Below, one piece after another: positions 56,833 to 64,000 of a DNA stretch of 64,000 nucleotides. Below the pieces are notes generated by a model. That model was not told the DNA's origin. It was given only the letters and a program-made list of their open reading frames with translations, and did no database searches. Source of the stretch: Onthomorpha sp937906975 (GTDB lineage: Bacteria; Bacteroidota; Bacteroidia; Bacteroidales; P3). Each line of letters opens with the position of its first letter. Positions within the stretch are counted from its first letter, which is position 1. A program made the position numbers and the translations under genes. The stretch is from NCBI GenBank assembly GCA_045614605.1, contig JAZLDH010000009.1, positions 62,001-126,000 of the forward strand, in the 5' to 3' direction.

Positions 56833-58332
56833 TTAGTTTTTATTTTCTACTTTCAATTTTTTATAAACCTCTTCCAAAGAATCATAATCATCAGTCATTA
56901 TAAGAAGTTTATCTTTTGCATTCAATTCTGTTTTTCCTGTTGGAACAAAATATTTTTCTTCACGTTTGACCATAACAGCCAAAGAATTATCTGGCAATTT
57001 TATATCCATCAAACGATTTCCTACCTCAAAAGTATTTTCATTCAATTCAACCTCTGCCAAAACCGTTTTAATATCATTTGAAACATCTATATCAAAATCA
57101 CGAAGTTTAGAAACGTTTGGAGATTTATCTGCTAACTTCAACCAACGTGCCACAATAGGCAACGATGTTCCTTGCAATAAAAGAGAAATCAAAGTACAGA
57201 AAAATACAATGTTAAATATCAAACGTGCATTTGGCAAATCTGCTGCCAATGGCATTATCGCAAAAATAATAGGTACTGCACCACGCAAACCAACCCAAGA
57301 AATATATGTTTTAGCCTTAAAAGTCATTTTTCTAAATGGCAACAAACACAAATAAACTGTTAGAGGGCGTGCAATAAATATCATCAACAAACTAATTATC
57401 AACGCTGGCACTATCACAGGTAACAGCTCGCGAGGATTAACCAAGAGTCCTAACATCAAGAACATAATGAGTTGGAAAAGCCAAGCTAAACCATCAAAAA
57501 ATTTAATAGAAGAACGTTTATGCACAAACTTAGAATTACCTATTACCAAACCTGCAATATAAACCGCTAAATAACCATTACCCTGCAAAAAGTAAGTTGC
57601 AGAAAAAATAAATATACAAAAAGTCAAGACTAATATAGGATAAAGAGAGTCATTTCCTATTCTGATACGGTTAATCACAAAGATTGCAAATTTTCCAAGG
57701 CTATAACCCAAGCCCATACCTATTGCAATCTGCATAATCAACTTCCCAACAATAGACCATACGCTTGAAACCTCTCCAACCATAAGAATATCCACAAGAG
57801 TTATAACTAAAAGATAAGCCATAGGGTCATTACTACCACTTTCCAATTCAAGCATTGGACGAAGATTTTGTTTGAGATTCAATCCCTTGGAACGCAAAAT
57901 AGAAAACACCGAAGCAGAATCAGTTGAAGACATAATAGAGGCTAAAAGCAAAGAACTAATAAATCCAACCCCTGCACTAGCATTCGTTTTTCCTAAAACA
58001 AACCAAACCAGCACGCCCATAATCAGGGCAGTGATTAAAACTCCAAATGTAGAAAGCACTATTCCTTGAAGAAGAACAGGTTTTATTTCGTTGAACTTTG
58101 TATCCATACCCCCAGAGAAAAGAATAATACACAAAGCAACAGTACCTATAGCCTGAGCCATGTATATATCATCAAACTCTACGCCTAAACCATCGCTACC
58201 CGCTAACATTCCCACACCCAAAAACAAGAGCAAGGAAGGAACTCCGAATTTAGAACTCGCCTTACCAGCAAAAACGCTTAAAAAAAACAAAAAAGATAAG
58301 ACTAATAAAATAAGTTCAACTTGAATCTGCAT
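56833..58332 (-). CDS. Potassium/proton antiporter, NhaP2/CvrA type
   Basis: 499 residues. About 12-13 membrane segments of the CPA1 fold run to about residue 400. They include GVGMLAGSDGLGVEFDD and the ion-site region SSLLLASIMSSTDSASVFSIL, ending ELESGSNDPMAYLLV, where the S-T-D and N-D residues belong to the transport site. A C-terminal TrkA-C/RCK-like domain follows (EVGNRLMDIKLPDNSLAVMVKREEKYFVPTGKTELNAKDKLL). It exchanges K+ (or Na+) for H+. A minus-strand -7 box TATTTTTG lies at 58360-58353. It opens the antiporter-ackA-acyltransferase-aspS run. Confidence 0.92.
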   Translation of the reverse strand: MQIQVELILLVLSFLFFLSVFAGKASSKFGVPSLLLFLGVGMLAGSDGLGVEFDDIYMAQAIGTVALCIILFSGGMDTKFNEIKPVLLQGIVLSTFGVLITALIMGVLVWFVLGKTNASAGVGFISSLLLASIMSSTDSASVFSILRSKGLNLKQNLRPMLELESGSNDPMAYLLVITLVDILMVGEVSSVWSIVGKLIMQIAIGMGLGYSLGKFAIFVINRIRIGNDSLYPILVLTFCIFIFSATYFLQGNGYLAVYIAGLVIGNSKFVHKRSSIKFFDGLAWLFQLIMFLMLGLLVNPRELLPVIVPALIISLLMIFIARPLTVYLCLLPFRKMTFKAKTYISWVGLRGAVPIIFAIMPLAADLPNARLIFNIVFFCTLISLLLQGTSLPIVARWLKLADKSPNVSKLRDFDIDVSNDIKTVLAEVELNENTFEVGNRLMDIKLPDNSLAVMVKREEKYFVPTGKTELNAKDKLLIMTDDYDSLEEVYKKLKVENKN

Positions 58333-58380
58333 AATATTCTGTTTAATGGGTGCAAAAATACGTAAAATTCTTTTTTTTAC

Positions 58381-59187
58381 CTAATTAACGTCAATATATG
58401 ATAAAAGTTGTTTTAAAAACAAAATTGTTTTATCTACCATAACCCAATGGCCACAAGAATTTATAGTTACTATTTTTGAATTTGTAAACATCTGTCCAAA
58501 CACATACAAATCTTCCTCTTTTGTAAACTCCGAACTATCGCCACGAATAAGAAGAGTAGGCGTTTCGATGTTATTAACCTCTATTCTACCCGCCACTTCA
58601 TTCATTTTCTTTGCCAACATAGGAGCATTGGATTTCCACGAGAGTTGAATTTTATTCTCCGCTTTAGAAATAATATTAGTTTGTACGTTTTGCATTATCA
58701 AAGCCAGCCACCCTTTATCAGAAATATATGATTTTAGATAACCAAGCAATTCCCCACGAGTTGCAAACTTAGAAATATCTATACTTAGCAACACATCTGC
58801 CACACCACCTTTATTCAACAAAAAAGGATAATCTATCGGCAAAATATCAATCACGACTAATTTTTCATAATCATTTGGAAACAAATCCGCCATCTTCATT
58901 ATCAACTTCCCTCCCATTGAATGACCAATCAAAATTGGTTTATCAGATATTTTTTTTCGTTCAACAAAATCGTGAAGAAAAAGAGCAATTTCCTCGTATG
59001 AAAAATCCTCAGTATGAAAACTTTTTCCGTGATTTGGCAAATCAGGAATTAAAACATGAAAACCACAATCCGCCAAAAACTCTCCTATTTTCAGCCAATG
59101 CTCTCCCATGCCGAGCCAACCATGAGCAATTAAAATAGTTTTATTACGCCTATTATCAGAGGCCATCTCCCTATAAAAAAAATCCAT
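58381..59187 (-). CDS. Alpha/beta hydrolase
   Basis: 268 residues from the ATG at 59187 (MDFFYREMA). The oxyanion region is AHGWLGMGEHW, the nucleophile elbow is IGHSMGGK (Ser) and the final His lies in SCGHWVMVD. The acid is probably Asp in LLIRGDSSEF. It resembles the YbfF/MenH-like esterase group; the substrate is unknown. An upstream ATG at 59220 is rejected because a -7 box (TACCTTTG, 59214-59207) lies just downstream of it, with transcription expected near 59200. This leaves a very short leader. It is divergent from rnfA. Confidence 0.9.
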   Translation of the reverse strand: MDFFYREMASDNRRNKTILIAHGWLGMGEHWLKIGEFLADCGFHVLIPDLPNHGKSFHTEDFSYEEIALFLHDFVERKKISDKPILIGHSMGGKLIMKMADLFPNDYEKLVVIDILPIDYPFLLNKGGVADVLLSIDISKFATRGELLGYLKSYISDKGWLALIMQNVQTNIISKAENKIQLSWKSNAPMLAKKMNEVAGRIEVNNIETPTLLIRGDSSEFTKEEDLYVFGQMFTNSKIVTINSCGHWVMVDKTILFLKQLLSYIDVN

Positions 59188-59206
59188 GTCGAATATTTTA
59201 TTTTTA

Positions 59207-59214
59207 CAAAGGTA
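59207..59214 (-). promoter_or_regulatory. -7 box that fixes the hydrolase start
   Basis: TACCTTTG on the minus strand. A CAA (TTG on the minus strand) at 59231-59233 is 16 bases away, shorter than usual. Confidence 0.5.
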
Positions 59215-59337
59215 AAACAAAATTTAAAAACAAGAGTTTTTTACTAAATTTTAAAAATATTATATAAAAAATTTGCTTTTTATTTCTGCAATTAAATAAA
59301 AAACATTAGTTTTGCAAAAAATATAAAAAAATAAACT

Positions 59338-59916
59338 ATGGAATACGTATATATTATCATCTTTGCAGTATTCGTAAACAACGTAATACTATCTCAATTC
59401 CTTGGAATTTGTCCATTTTTGGGCGTTTCAACAAAAGTAAGTACAGCAGCAGGAATGGGAGCTGCGGTAGTATTTGTAATGGCTCTTTCAACCATTGTAA
59501 CCTACTTGCTACAAGAATTTATACTTGTGCCACTTCAAATAGAATTTTTACAAACCATTGTATTTATCTTAGTGATTGCCGCACTAGTGCAAATGGTTGA
59601 AATCATCTTAAAAAAGATTAGTCCATCATTATACCAAGCCTTAGGAGTATTCCTACCTCTTATCACAACAAACTGTGCAGTATTAGGAATATCTATTTTG
59701 GTTGTTCAAAAAGGATATAACCTTTTAGAAGGAATTACCTACTCTATAGGAATATCATTAGGATTTACCTTAGCGATGGTTATATTTGCAGGACTAAGAG
59801 AACATTTAGAACTTGTTGAAGTGCCAAAAGGAGTTAAAGGAATCCCTATTGCCTTAATCACGGCAGGTATTTTAGCTATGGCATTTATGGGATTTGCTGG
59901 TTTAGTTAAGATTTAA
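59338..59916 (+). CDS. rnfA: Rnf electron transport complex subunit A
   Basis: 192 residues with six membrane segments. The N-terminal NNVILSQFLGICPFLGVSTKV and the middle LPLITTNCAVLG (with the conserved Cys pair that holds an intramembrane iron-sulfur cluster in the family) identify RnfA rather than the paralogs RnfE or NqrE. Rnf moves electrons from ferredoxin to NAD+ and pumps Na+ or H+. In Bacteroidota rnfA is normally the last gene of rnfBCDGEA. Here no other rnf gene is next to it: a divergent hydrolase lies upstream and two unrelated genes lie downstream. A TAGTTTTG -7 box is at 59307-59314. Confidence 0.93.
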   Translation: MEYVYIIIFAVFVNNVILSQFLGICPFLGVSTKVSTAAGMGAAVVFVMALSTIVTYLLQEFILVPLQIEFLQTIVFILVIAALVQMVEIILKKISPSLYQALGVFLPLITTNCAVLGISILVVQKGYNLLEGITYSIGISLGFTLAMVIFAGLREHLELVEVPKGVKGIPIALITAGILAMAFMGFAGLVKI

Positions 59917-59940
59917 AATCAAGTTTTAAAACCTCGCTCT

Positions 59941-60303
59941 ATGATAGACAAGAAAGCTAACAAACAATTAGCAAAAGGCTTAAAAGAAAAACCACGTAAA
60001 CCAGGTTGGTGGGCTAAAAGAAGCAGAAAAAACTTAATTAAAAATATTCTTTCAGCATTAGAGGAATTTGAAATAAAGGAAGCTTGGGCACATAACGCAT
60101 TTGTTTCAGCACAAGAAAAAAGACCAAAAAACATTACCATATACGTAAAATTCAAAGGCAACAAACCCGATGGATTTGCTCACAGAGTTGATATGGCAAT
60201 GGACAAAGCTTTCCCTAAAAAGAAGATTAGCATAATAGATGTAAGGACTTTGCAAGCTGCAATAAAGGAATTTGTATTCAAAGACGTAGAAAAGATATTA
60301 TAA
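59941..60303 (+). CDS. Nucleotidyltransferase-like protein without active-site residues
   Basis: 120 residues, no signal peptide. The N-terminal 30 residues are very basic (KPRKPGWWAKRSRKN). The rest follows the secondary structure and spacing of minimal nucleotidyltransferase domains: AWAHNAFVSAQEKRPKNITIYVKFKG at the place of 'GS...G....SDIDLLV.F', then KISIIDVRTLQAAIKEFVFKDVEKIL at the place of the C-terminal 'vDlv....l'. The GS motif and the metal Asp residues are missing. It may be a non-enzymatic derivative. It lies 24 bases after rnfA and 6 bases before a glycosyltransferase. Confidence 0.65.
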   Translation: MIDKKANKQLAKGLKEKPRKPGWWAKRSRKNLIKNILSALEEFEIKEAWAHNAFVSAQEKRPKNITIYVKFKGNKPDGFAHRVDMAMDKAFPKKKISIIDVRTLQAAIKEFVFKDVEKIL

Positions 60304-60309
60304 TTCTAT

Positions 60310-61083
60310 ATGCAAATCTCCGCAGTCATTATTACCTTCAACGAAGAAGATAACATCGCCTCTTGTATTGAATCAATAGAAGAGGTTTGCGAAGAAATAA
60401 TAATTGTAGATTCCCTTTCGACAGACAAAACTGTTGAAATCGCTAAACAATACCCAAAAGTAAAGACCTATTCTCAAAAATGGCTTGGCTATATTGAACA
60501 AAAAAATTATGCCAATTCACTAACCTCATATAATACCATACTTTCCATAGATGCAGACGAGTTATTATCCAAAGAACTCAAAGAAAGCATAAAAGAAATC
60601 AAAAAATTAGAAGAAGATTCCTTTAAAGTATATGAAGTTTCTCGACTAACAAACTATTGTGGTAGTTGGATAAAACACTGCGGTTGGTATCCCGATAAAA
60701 AAATCAGAATATTTGATAAACGAAGTGTAAAATGGCAAGGAGAACTCGTTCACGAAACCTTATTTTTGCCAGAAAACACCCAAATAATAACCTTAAAAGG
60801 AGACTTACTGCATTATTCTTACAAATCAAGTACCTCTCACATAGAAAGAATCAATAAATACTCTTCCTTAACAGCAAAAGAAGCCTTTAATCGTGGTAAA
60901 AAATCCTCTATTTTCGATATTTGGTTTCGACCAAAATGGAGATTTTTCAGAGATTTTATAATAAAAAGAGGATTTTTAGACGGATATGCAGGCTATCAAG
61001 TATGCAAAATGTCTGCTTACATAACATTTGCAAAATACATCAAACTAAGAGAATACGTAAAACACAAAAGAATTACAGAATAG
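60310..61083 (+). CDS. Glycosyltransferase family 2 (WaaE/KdtX-like)
   Basis: 257 residues. The GT-A fold starts with SAVIITFNEEDNIASCIESI and IIIVDSLSTDKTVEIA. The metal-binding DxD is DADEL in ILSIDADELL. The later WYPDKKIRIFDKR and VHETL motifs, with HYSYKS, match the WaaE/KdtX group that adds sugars to the lipopolysaccharide core. No membrane helix is obvious, so it is probably cytoplasmic and membrane-associated. It is the last gene of the rnfA series and converges with pth. Confidence 0.88.
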   Translation: MQISAVIITFNEEDNIASCIESIEEVCEEIIIVDSLSTDKTVEIAKQYPKVKTYSQKWLGYIEQKNYANSLTSYNTILSIDADELLSKELKESIKEIKKLEEDSFKVYEVSRLTNYCGSWIKHCGWYPDKKIRIFDKRSVKWQGELVHETLFLPENTQIITLKGDLLHYSYKSSTSHIERINKYSSLTAKEAFNRGKKSSIFDIWFRPKWRFFRDFIIKRGFLDGYAGYQVCKMSAYITFAKYIKLREYVKHKRITE

Positions 61084-61091
61084 TAAACAAA

Positions 61092-61676
61092 CTATTTCCC
61101 ATTATACATATTCATTGTCCTATCCATTCCGATAGTAGCAAAAGACTTAATTATATCGCAACACATATCCAACTTAGGATCTACAATCGCCATATCATCG
61201 CCCTCTATCTTACCAAGAACAAAATCAACCTGTCTTCCCCTTGCGAAATTGCTTCCTATACCAAAACGAAGTCTATTAAACTTATTATGGCCTAAGCAAG
61301 CAATAATATCCTTTAAACCATTGTGGCCACCATCTCCACCACCCATTCTTAGGCGTATTGTTCCCAAATCCAAAGCCAAATCATCAACAATCACCAAAAC
61401 ATTCTCAACAGGTATTTTCTCCTTGTCCATCCAATATTTCACAGCTTTGCCGCTAAGATTCATATACGTAGTAGGCTTAACCAAAATAATAGTCCTTCCT
61501 TTCACCTTTACCTCTGCCACAAAAGCATGACGTTCAATAGAGAACTTATAAGTATTGGATTTAGCATCAATATTCAAATTCTTAACCATTCTATCCAAAG
61601 CCATATACCCGATATTATGACGAGTATCTTCATATTCTGAACCTGGATTACCTAAACCTATTATCAAATATTTCAT
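61092..61676 (-). CDS. pth: Peptidyl-tRNA hydrolase
   Basis: 194 residues. It recycles tRNA by cutting peptides from peptidyl-tRNA. Motifs: LIIGLGNPGSEYEDTRHNIGYMALD (catalytic His in TRHN), KPTTYMNLSGKAV, VIVDDLALDLGTIRLRMGGGDGGHNGLKDI and RLRFGIG. It is the last gene of the prs-rplY-pth group. A hairpin between rplY and pth may limit read-through. Confidence 0.96.
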   Translation of the reverse strand: MKYLIIGLGNPGSEYEDTRHNIGYMALDRMVKNLNIDAKSNTYKFSIERHAFVAEVKVKGRTIILVKPTTYMNLSGKAVKYWMDKEKIPVENVLVIVDDLALDLGTIRLRMGGGDGGHNGLKDIIACLGHNKFNRLRFGIGSNFARGRQVDFVLGKIEGDDMAIVDPKLDMCCDIIKSFATIGMDRTMNMYNGK

Positions 61677-61689
61677 AACAAAAAAATCA

Positions 61690-61713
61690 AAGGCTGTACA
61701 AAAGTACAGCCTT
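61690..61713 (-). terminator. Terminator after rplY
   Basis: AAGGCTGTAC pairs with GTACAGCCTT around AAAA. On the minus strand GATTTTTTTG follows. It would separate rplY from pth at least partly. Confidence 0.75.
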
Positions 61714-61739
61714 GTTTATAATCAAATTTTAGAAATTTA

Positions 61740-62300
61740 TTATCTACCTGCTGAAGCACGAGTAGGTTTAACCCAAACTACAACACTTGATTTAACGTCT
61801 AACAATTCAACTTTATCTATGTTGATTTGTTCAACCTTAACACCTTGTGCAATTTCTAATCCAGAGATAGAAACTTCTGCATATTGAGGTATATCATTTG
61901 GTAAACCTTTAACTCTTAACTTACGTATTTTAAGCATAAGTTTTCCCCCTTGTAAAACCCCTGGAGCTGTACCAACAGTTTTAACAGGTATTGAAATTGA
62001 AATTGGTTTGTCATCAAAAATTTGCAAGAAATCAGCGTGTAACACCTCATCAGTTACAGGGTGATATTGGATTTCTTGTAAAATTGCCATACATTTGTTA
62101 CCAGCAATTTCTAATTCAACATAGTTTGTGTCAGGAGTGAACAACAATGGTTTAAATGCCATTTGAGGAACAGTAAAACGTATTTGTTCACCTTGTCCAC
62201 CATAAACAACACAAGGAACTAAACCTTGTTTACGTAAAGCCTTAGCATCTTTTTTCCCTACGTTCTCTCTTAGAGAACCACTCATAGATACTGTTTTCAT
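61740..62300 (-). CDS. rplY: Ribosomal protein bL25, long (Ctc) form
   Basis: 186 residues. The N-terminal L25 domain (SGSLRENVGKKDAKALRKQGLVPCVVYGG) binds 5S rRNA. The C-terminal TL5/CTC domain (ISIPVKTVGTAPGVLQGGKLMLKIRKLRVKGLP) makes it the long form known as general stress protein Ctc. It lies 37 bases after prs, a widespread order (prs-ctc-pth). Confidence 0.96.
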   Translation of the reverse strand: MKTVSMSGSLRENVGKKDAKALRKQGLVPCVVYGGQGEQIRFTVPQMAFKPLLFTPDTNYVELEIAGNKCMAILQEIQYHPVTDEVLHADFLQIFDDKPISISIPVKTVGTAPGVLQGGKLMLKIRKLRVKGLPNDIPQYAEVSISGLEIAQGVKVEQINIDKVELLDVKSSVVVWVKPTRASAGR

Positions 62301-62337
62301 TTCTTTTATTTTTTTATTTATTATTAATTATTTGGTG

Positions 62338-63324
62338 TTAGAATCTTTCTACAACACCTTTTTGTTTAACTGCTATTTCATAAAAATCTGCGATAGACTC
62401 ATAATTTTCTACTCTTCTGATTGCCTCAGCAAAGATAGAAGCAGTTGAAAGCACCTTAATCTTATCACTTTGACGTTTCAAAGGAATAGTATCTGTTACT
62501 ATCAACTCTGTCATACAAGATTTTTCTATTTTTTCTATTGCATCTCCACTAAGTACAGGGTGAGTAATCATTGCTCTTACGCTTGCTGCACCACATTCGT
62601 TTATAAGTTCAGCTGCTTTACATAGAGTATTTCCTGTATCAATTATATCATCTACCAAAATAACGTGTTTACCTTTCACGTCTCCAATCAATTGCATTGT
62701 GCCTATTTCATTAGGTTTATTTCTTTGTTTGTAACACATCACAAAACCTGTACCTAATGTTTTTGCATACTGACTTGCGCGTTTTGTTCCTCCAACATCA
62801 GGAGAAGCAAACAACAAATCTTCTGTTGCAACATCTTGACCTCTTAAATAAGGAATAAATATTGAAGAAGCCAAAAGGTGATCCACTGGAATATCAAAGA
62901 AACCTTGTATTTGATCTGCATGCAAATCTATTGTAATAACTCTATTTACACCTGCTGTTTGCAACAATTCTGCCATAAGTTTTGCTGCAATTGGAACTCT
63001 TGGTTTGTCTTTTCTATCTTGACGAGCAAATCCAAAATACGGAATAACGGCTATTATTCTTTTTGCTGAGGCTCTTTTTGCAGCATCTGCAAGCATCAAC
63101 AATTCCATTATATTATCACAAGGTGCAAAGGTTGATTGTATGATAAACACATCACAACCTCTGATGTTTTGTTCAAAAGAAGGTTGAAATTCTCCGTCTG
63201 CATATTGCAATACTATAGAATTTCCCAATGGTTTTTGATAAACCTCTGATATTTTCTTGGCTAAATAAGCCGTTGCTCTACCTGTAAAAAGAGCAGTTGT
63301 GTCTTTTTGATTATTTTCTGACAT
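62338..63324 (-). CDS. prs: Ribose-phosphate pyrophosphokinase
   Basis: 328 residues. It makes PRPP from ribose 5-phosphate and ATP for nucleotide, histidine and tryptophan synthesis. The family's segments are visible: YADGEFQPSFEQNIRGCDVFIIQS, the ATP-loop region IPYFGFARQDRKDKPRVPIAAK, the divalent-ion site VITIDLHADQIQGFFDIPVDHL and the PRPP-binding HVILVDDIIDTGNTLC. A TAACTTTG -7 box (63373-63366) lies upstream on the minus strand. The gene is divergent from tRNA-Leu. Confidence 0.97.
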   Translation of the reverse strand: MSENNQKDTTALFTGRATAYLAKKISEVYQKPLGNSIVLQYADGEFQPSFEQNIRGCDVFIIQSTFAPCDNIMELLMLADAAKRASAKRIIAVIPYFGFARQDRKDKPRVPIAAKLMAELLQTAGVNRVITIDLHADQIQGFFDIPVDHLLASSIFIPYLRGQDVATEDLLFASPDVGGTKRASQYAKTLGTGFVMCYKQRNKPNEIGTMQLIGDVKGKHVILVDDIIDTGNTLCKAAELINECGAASVRAMITHPVLSGDAIEKIEKSCMTELIVTDTIPLKRQSDKIKVLSTASIFAEAIRRVENYESIADFYEIAVKQKGVVERF

Positions 63325-63412
63325 GACGTTTTATTTATCTAAATGCAAATCAAATTTTGAGTGTGCAAAGTTACACAGATTTTCTTAAACTTAAAAAAAA
63401 ATCGTAAAATAT

Positions 63413-63442
63413 TTGTCGTTTTCAAAAAAAGTAGTACTTTTG
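63413..63442 (+). promoter_or_regulatory. Promoter of tRNA-Leu
   Basis: TTG at 63413-63415, 19 bases, then TACTTTTG at 63435-63442. The start would be near 63449, about 16 bases before the mature tRNA. Confidence 0.8.
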
Positions 63443-63464
63443 CAACCGCAAATGAGTCGCAAAC

Positions 63465-63548
63465 GCATCTGTGGCGGAACTGGTAGACGCGCTAGACTCA
63501 AAATCTAGTGGGGTAACACTCGTGCCGGTTCGATTCCGGCCAGATGTA
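63465..63548 (+). tRNA. tRNA-Leu (anticodon CAA)
   Basis: 84 bases. The acceptor stem GCATCTG pairs with CAGATGT (one G-T pair). The anticodon stem CTAGA/TCTAG carries the loop CTCAAAA with anticodon CAA. A long variable arm (TGGGGTAACACTCG) is typical of tRNA-Leu, and the T arm contains GGTTCGATTCC. The CCA end is not encoded. It reads UUG codons. Confidence 0.95.
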
Positions 63549-63555
63549 CTAAAAA

Positions 63556-63590
63556 AGGGAAAAGTTTTTTCAAAGACTTTTCCTTTTTTT
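63556..63590 (+). terminator. Terminator of tRNA-Leu
   Basis: GGAAAAGT (63558-63565) pairs with ACTTTTCC (63576-63583), followed by eight T residues. Confidence 0.85.
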
Positions 63591-63645
63591 TCTTTGCTTT
63601 AGAAAAATATTTCAAAGAAAAAATTTACTAAAGCAAAGAGAAATT
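63591..63645. repeat. A/T repeat copy E
   Basis: CTTTGCTTTAGAAAAATATTTC, then ACTAAAGCAAAGAGAAATTTT. The two arms are inverted relative to each other (CTTTGCTTTAG and CTAAAGCAAAG). It lies directly after the stop codon of the barrel protein gene, as copy D lies after its gene. Confidence 0.65.
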
Positions 63646-64000
63646 TTAAGGTAGTTTTACGTGAAATTGAAAGCCTACTTCTTGCTTGTGAGAATGTGGA
63701 ATTAAATCGTTTCCAGAGGAGATTTCCTCTTTTTCGCTATAAAGAGTAAGGGCATATCTTAAAGAAAAATCAATCTTCTTTGTTAAGTTAATCTTGGAAT
63801 ATAAATACATTCTATGCCCTTTGTCGTAAAGCGAAACAACAGAATAGTTTAGTGGTAAATTATATTCATAAACCGAAAAAGAATTATCATAGTTTTTTGT
63901 ATCAAAATAAGCGTATCGCAAATTGAATTGCAAAGGCAGTTTAGTTGATTTATAAATTCCCTCTGCAAGCAAGTAATATCCGTTTTCTTTATTTGATTCA
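63646..64000 (-). CDS. C-terminal part of a helix-hairpin-helix / outer-membrane barrel protein (cut by window end)
   Basis: The reading frame stays open to the window edge, so only about 118 C-terminal residues are seen. They are beta-barrel strands with aromatic ends: LQFNLRYAYFDTKNYDNSFSVYEY, GHRMYLYSKINLTKKIDFSLRYALTLYSE, then IPHSHKQEVGFQFHVKLP. The pattern (RYAYFDT-Y, YEYNLP, RYALTLY) matches the C-terminus of large Bacteroidota proteins that carry helix-hairpin-helix domains at the N-terminus. That part is not visible, so the name is inferred. Confidence 0.65.
   Translation of the reverse strand, partial: ESNKENGYYLLAEGIYKSTKLPLQFNLRYAYFDTKNYDNSFSVYEYNLPLNYSVVSLYDKGHRMYLYSKINLTKKIDFSLRYALTLYSEKEEISSGNDLIPHSHKQEVGFQFHVKLP

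Noticed and set aside
59188..59220. Upstream start of the alpha/beta hydrolase
   Set aside because: The -7 promoter box lies inside this segment, so it is unlikely to be transcribed as coding sequence.
59338..59916. NqrE or RnfE instead of RnfA
   Set aside because: The N-terminal NNVILSQFLGICPFLGVSTKV and the length match RnfA; NqrE has a different N-terminus.

Overview
The window is AT-rich chromosomal DNA from a member of the Bacteroidota, most likely Bacteroidales. The evidence is mutually consistent. Several promoters have the Bacteroidota form TTG-N19-TAnnTTTG. Three giant surface proteins end in type IX secretion (T9SS) type A sorting domains. There is a TonB-dependent receptor with a CarboxypepD-like N-terminus, an archaeal/eukaryotic-type prolyl-tRNA synthetase, a fused SecDF, and an EF-G paralog lacking the catalytic histidine. 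I see no phage, insertion sequence, CRISPR array or rRNA. The species cannot be named from this window.

Layout. 1-1590: an unusually structured 5' leader and a secreted TPR-like protein of unknown function. 1593-3071: proS, reading left. 3205-7549: a likely operon of a His/Tyr-rich lipoprotein, a FadL-type outer-membrane protein, thioredoxin, a DUF58 protein and an exosortase-family membrane protein. The exosortase gene overlaps folB tail to tail. 7518-11208 (minus): folB, pheS with an upstream cyclophilin lipoprotein, a polysaccharide deacetylase and recX. The last two overlap. One small lipoprotein (9759) reads right. 11283-14480 (plus): a lipoprotein that looks like a degenerate serpin, then the EF-G2-like factor. 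14568-15798: a two-gene Panacea-type toxin-antitoxin candidate.

16145-36220 is dominated by three paralogous giant secreted proteins (2697, 1942 and 1878 residues). They are built from fibronectin type III and choice-of-anchor-J-like modules. Their 3' ends are nearly identical, each has its own terminator, and each is followed by a related A/T-rich repeat. 36347-37222 is greA plus a HIT-family gene. 38390-46718 (minus) is an operon of a TonB-dependent receptor, a 1524-residue secreted protein and a PorV/PorQ-family barrel. This looks like a surface export or uptake unit without SusD. 46752-50119 holds a small membrane protein and secDF.

50399-52012 is an MFS transporter. 52362 is an outer-membrane barrel with a G9 tract upstream. 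53290-58332 (minus) is a tight run of a K+/H+ antiporter, ackA, an acyltransferase and aspS, probably one operon. 58381 is an alpha/beta hydrolase. 59338-61083 (plus) is an isolated rnfA, a degenerate nucleotidyltransferase-like protein and a glycosyltransferase. 61092-63324 (minus) is prs-rplY-pth. The window ends with tRNA-Leu(CAA) and the 3' end of a helix-hairpin-helix/beta-barrel protein.

The strongest leads are: the nested hairpin leader at 167-365; the exosortase beside DUF58 and thioredoxin; the GTPase-defective EF-G paralog; the serpin-like lipoprotein; the Panacea toxin-antitoxin pair; the receptor/giant protein/PorV-like operon; and the recurring A/T repeats placed downstream of envelope genes.
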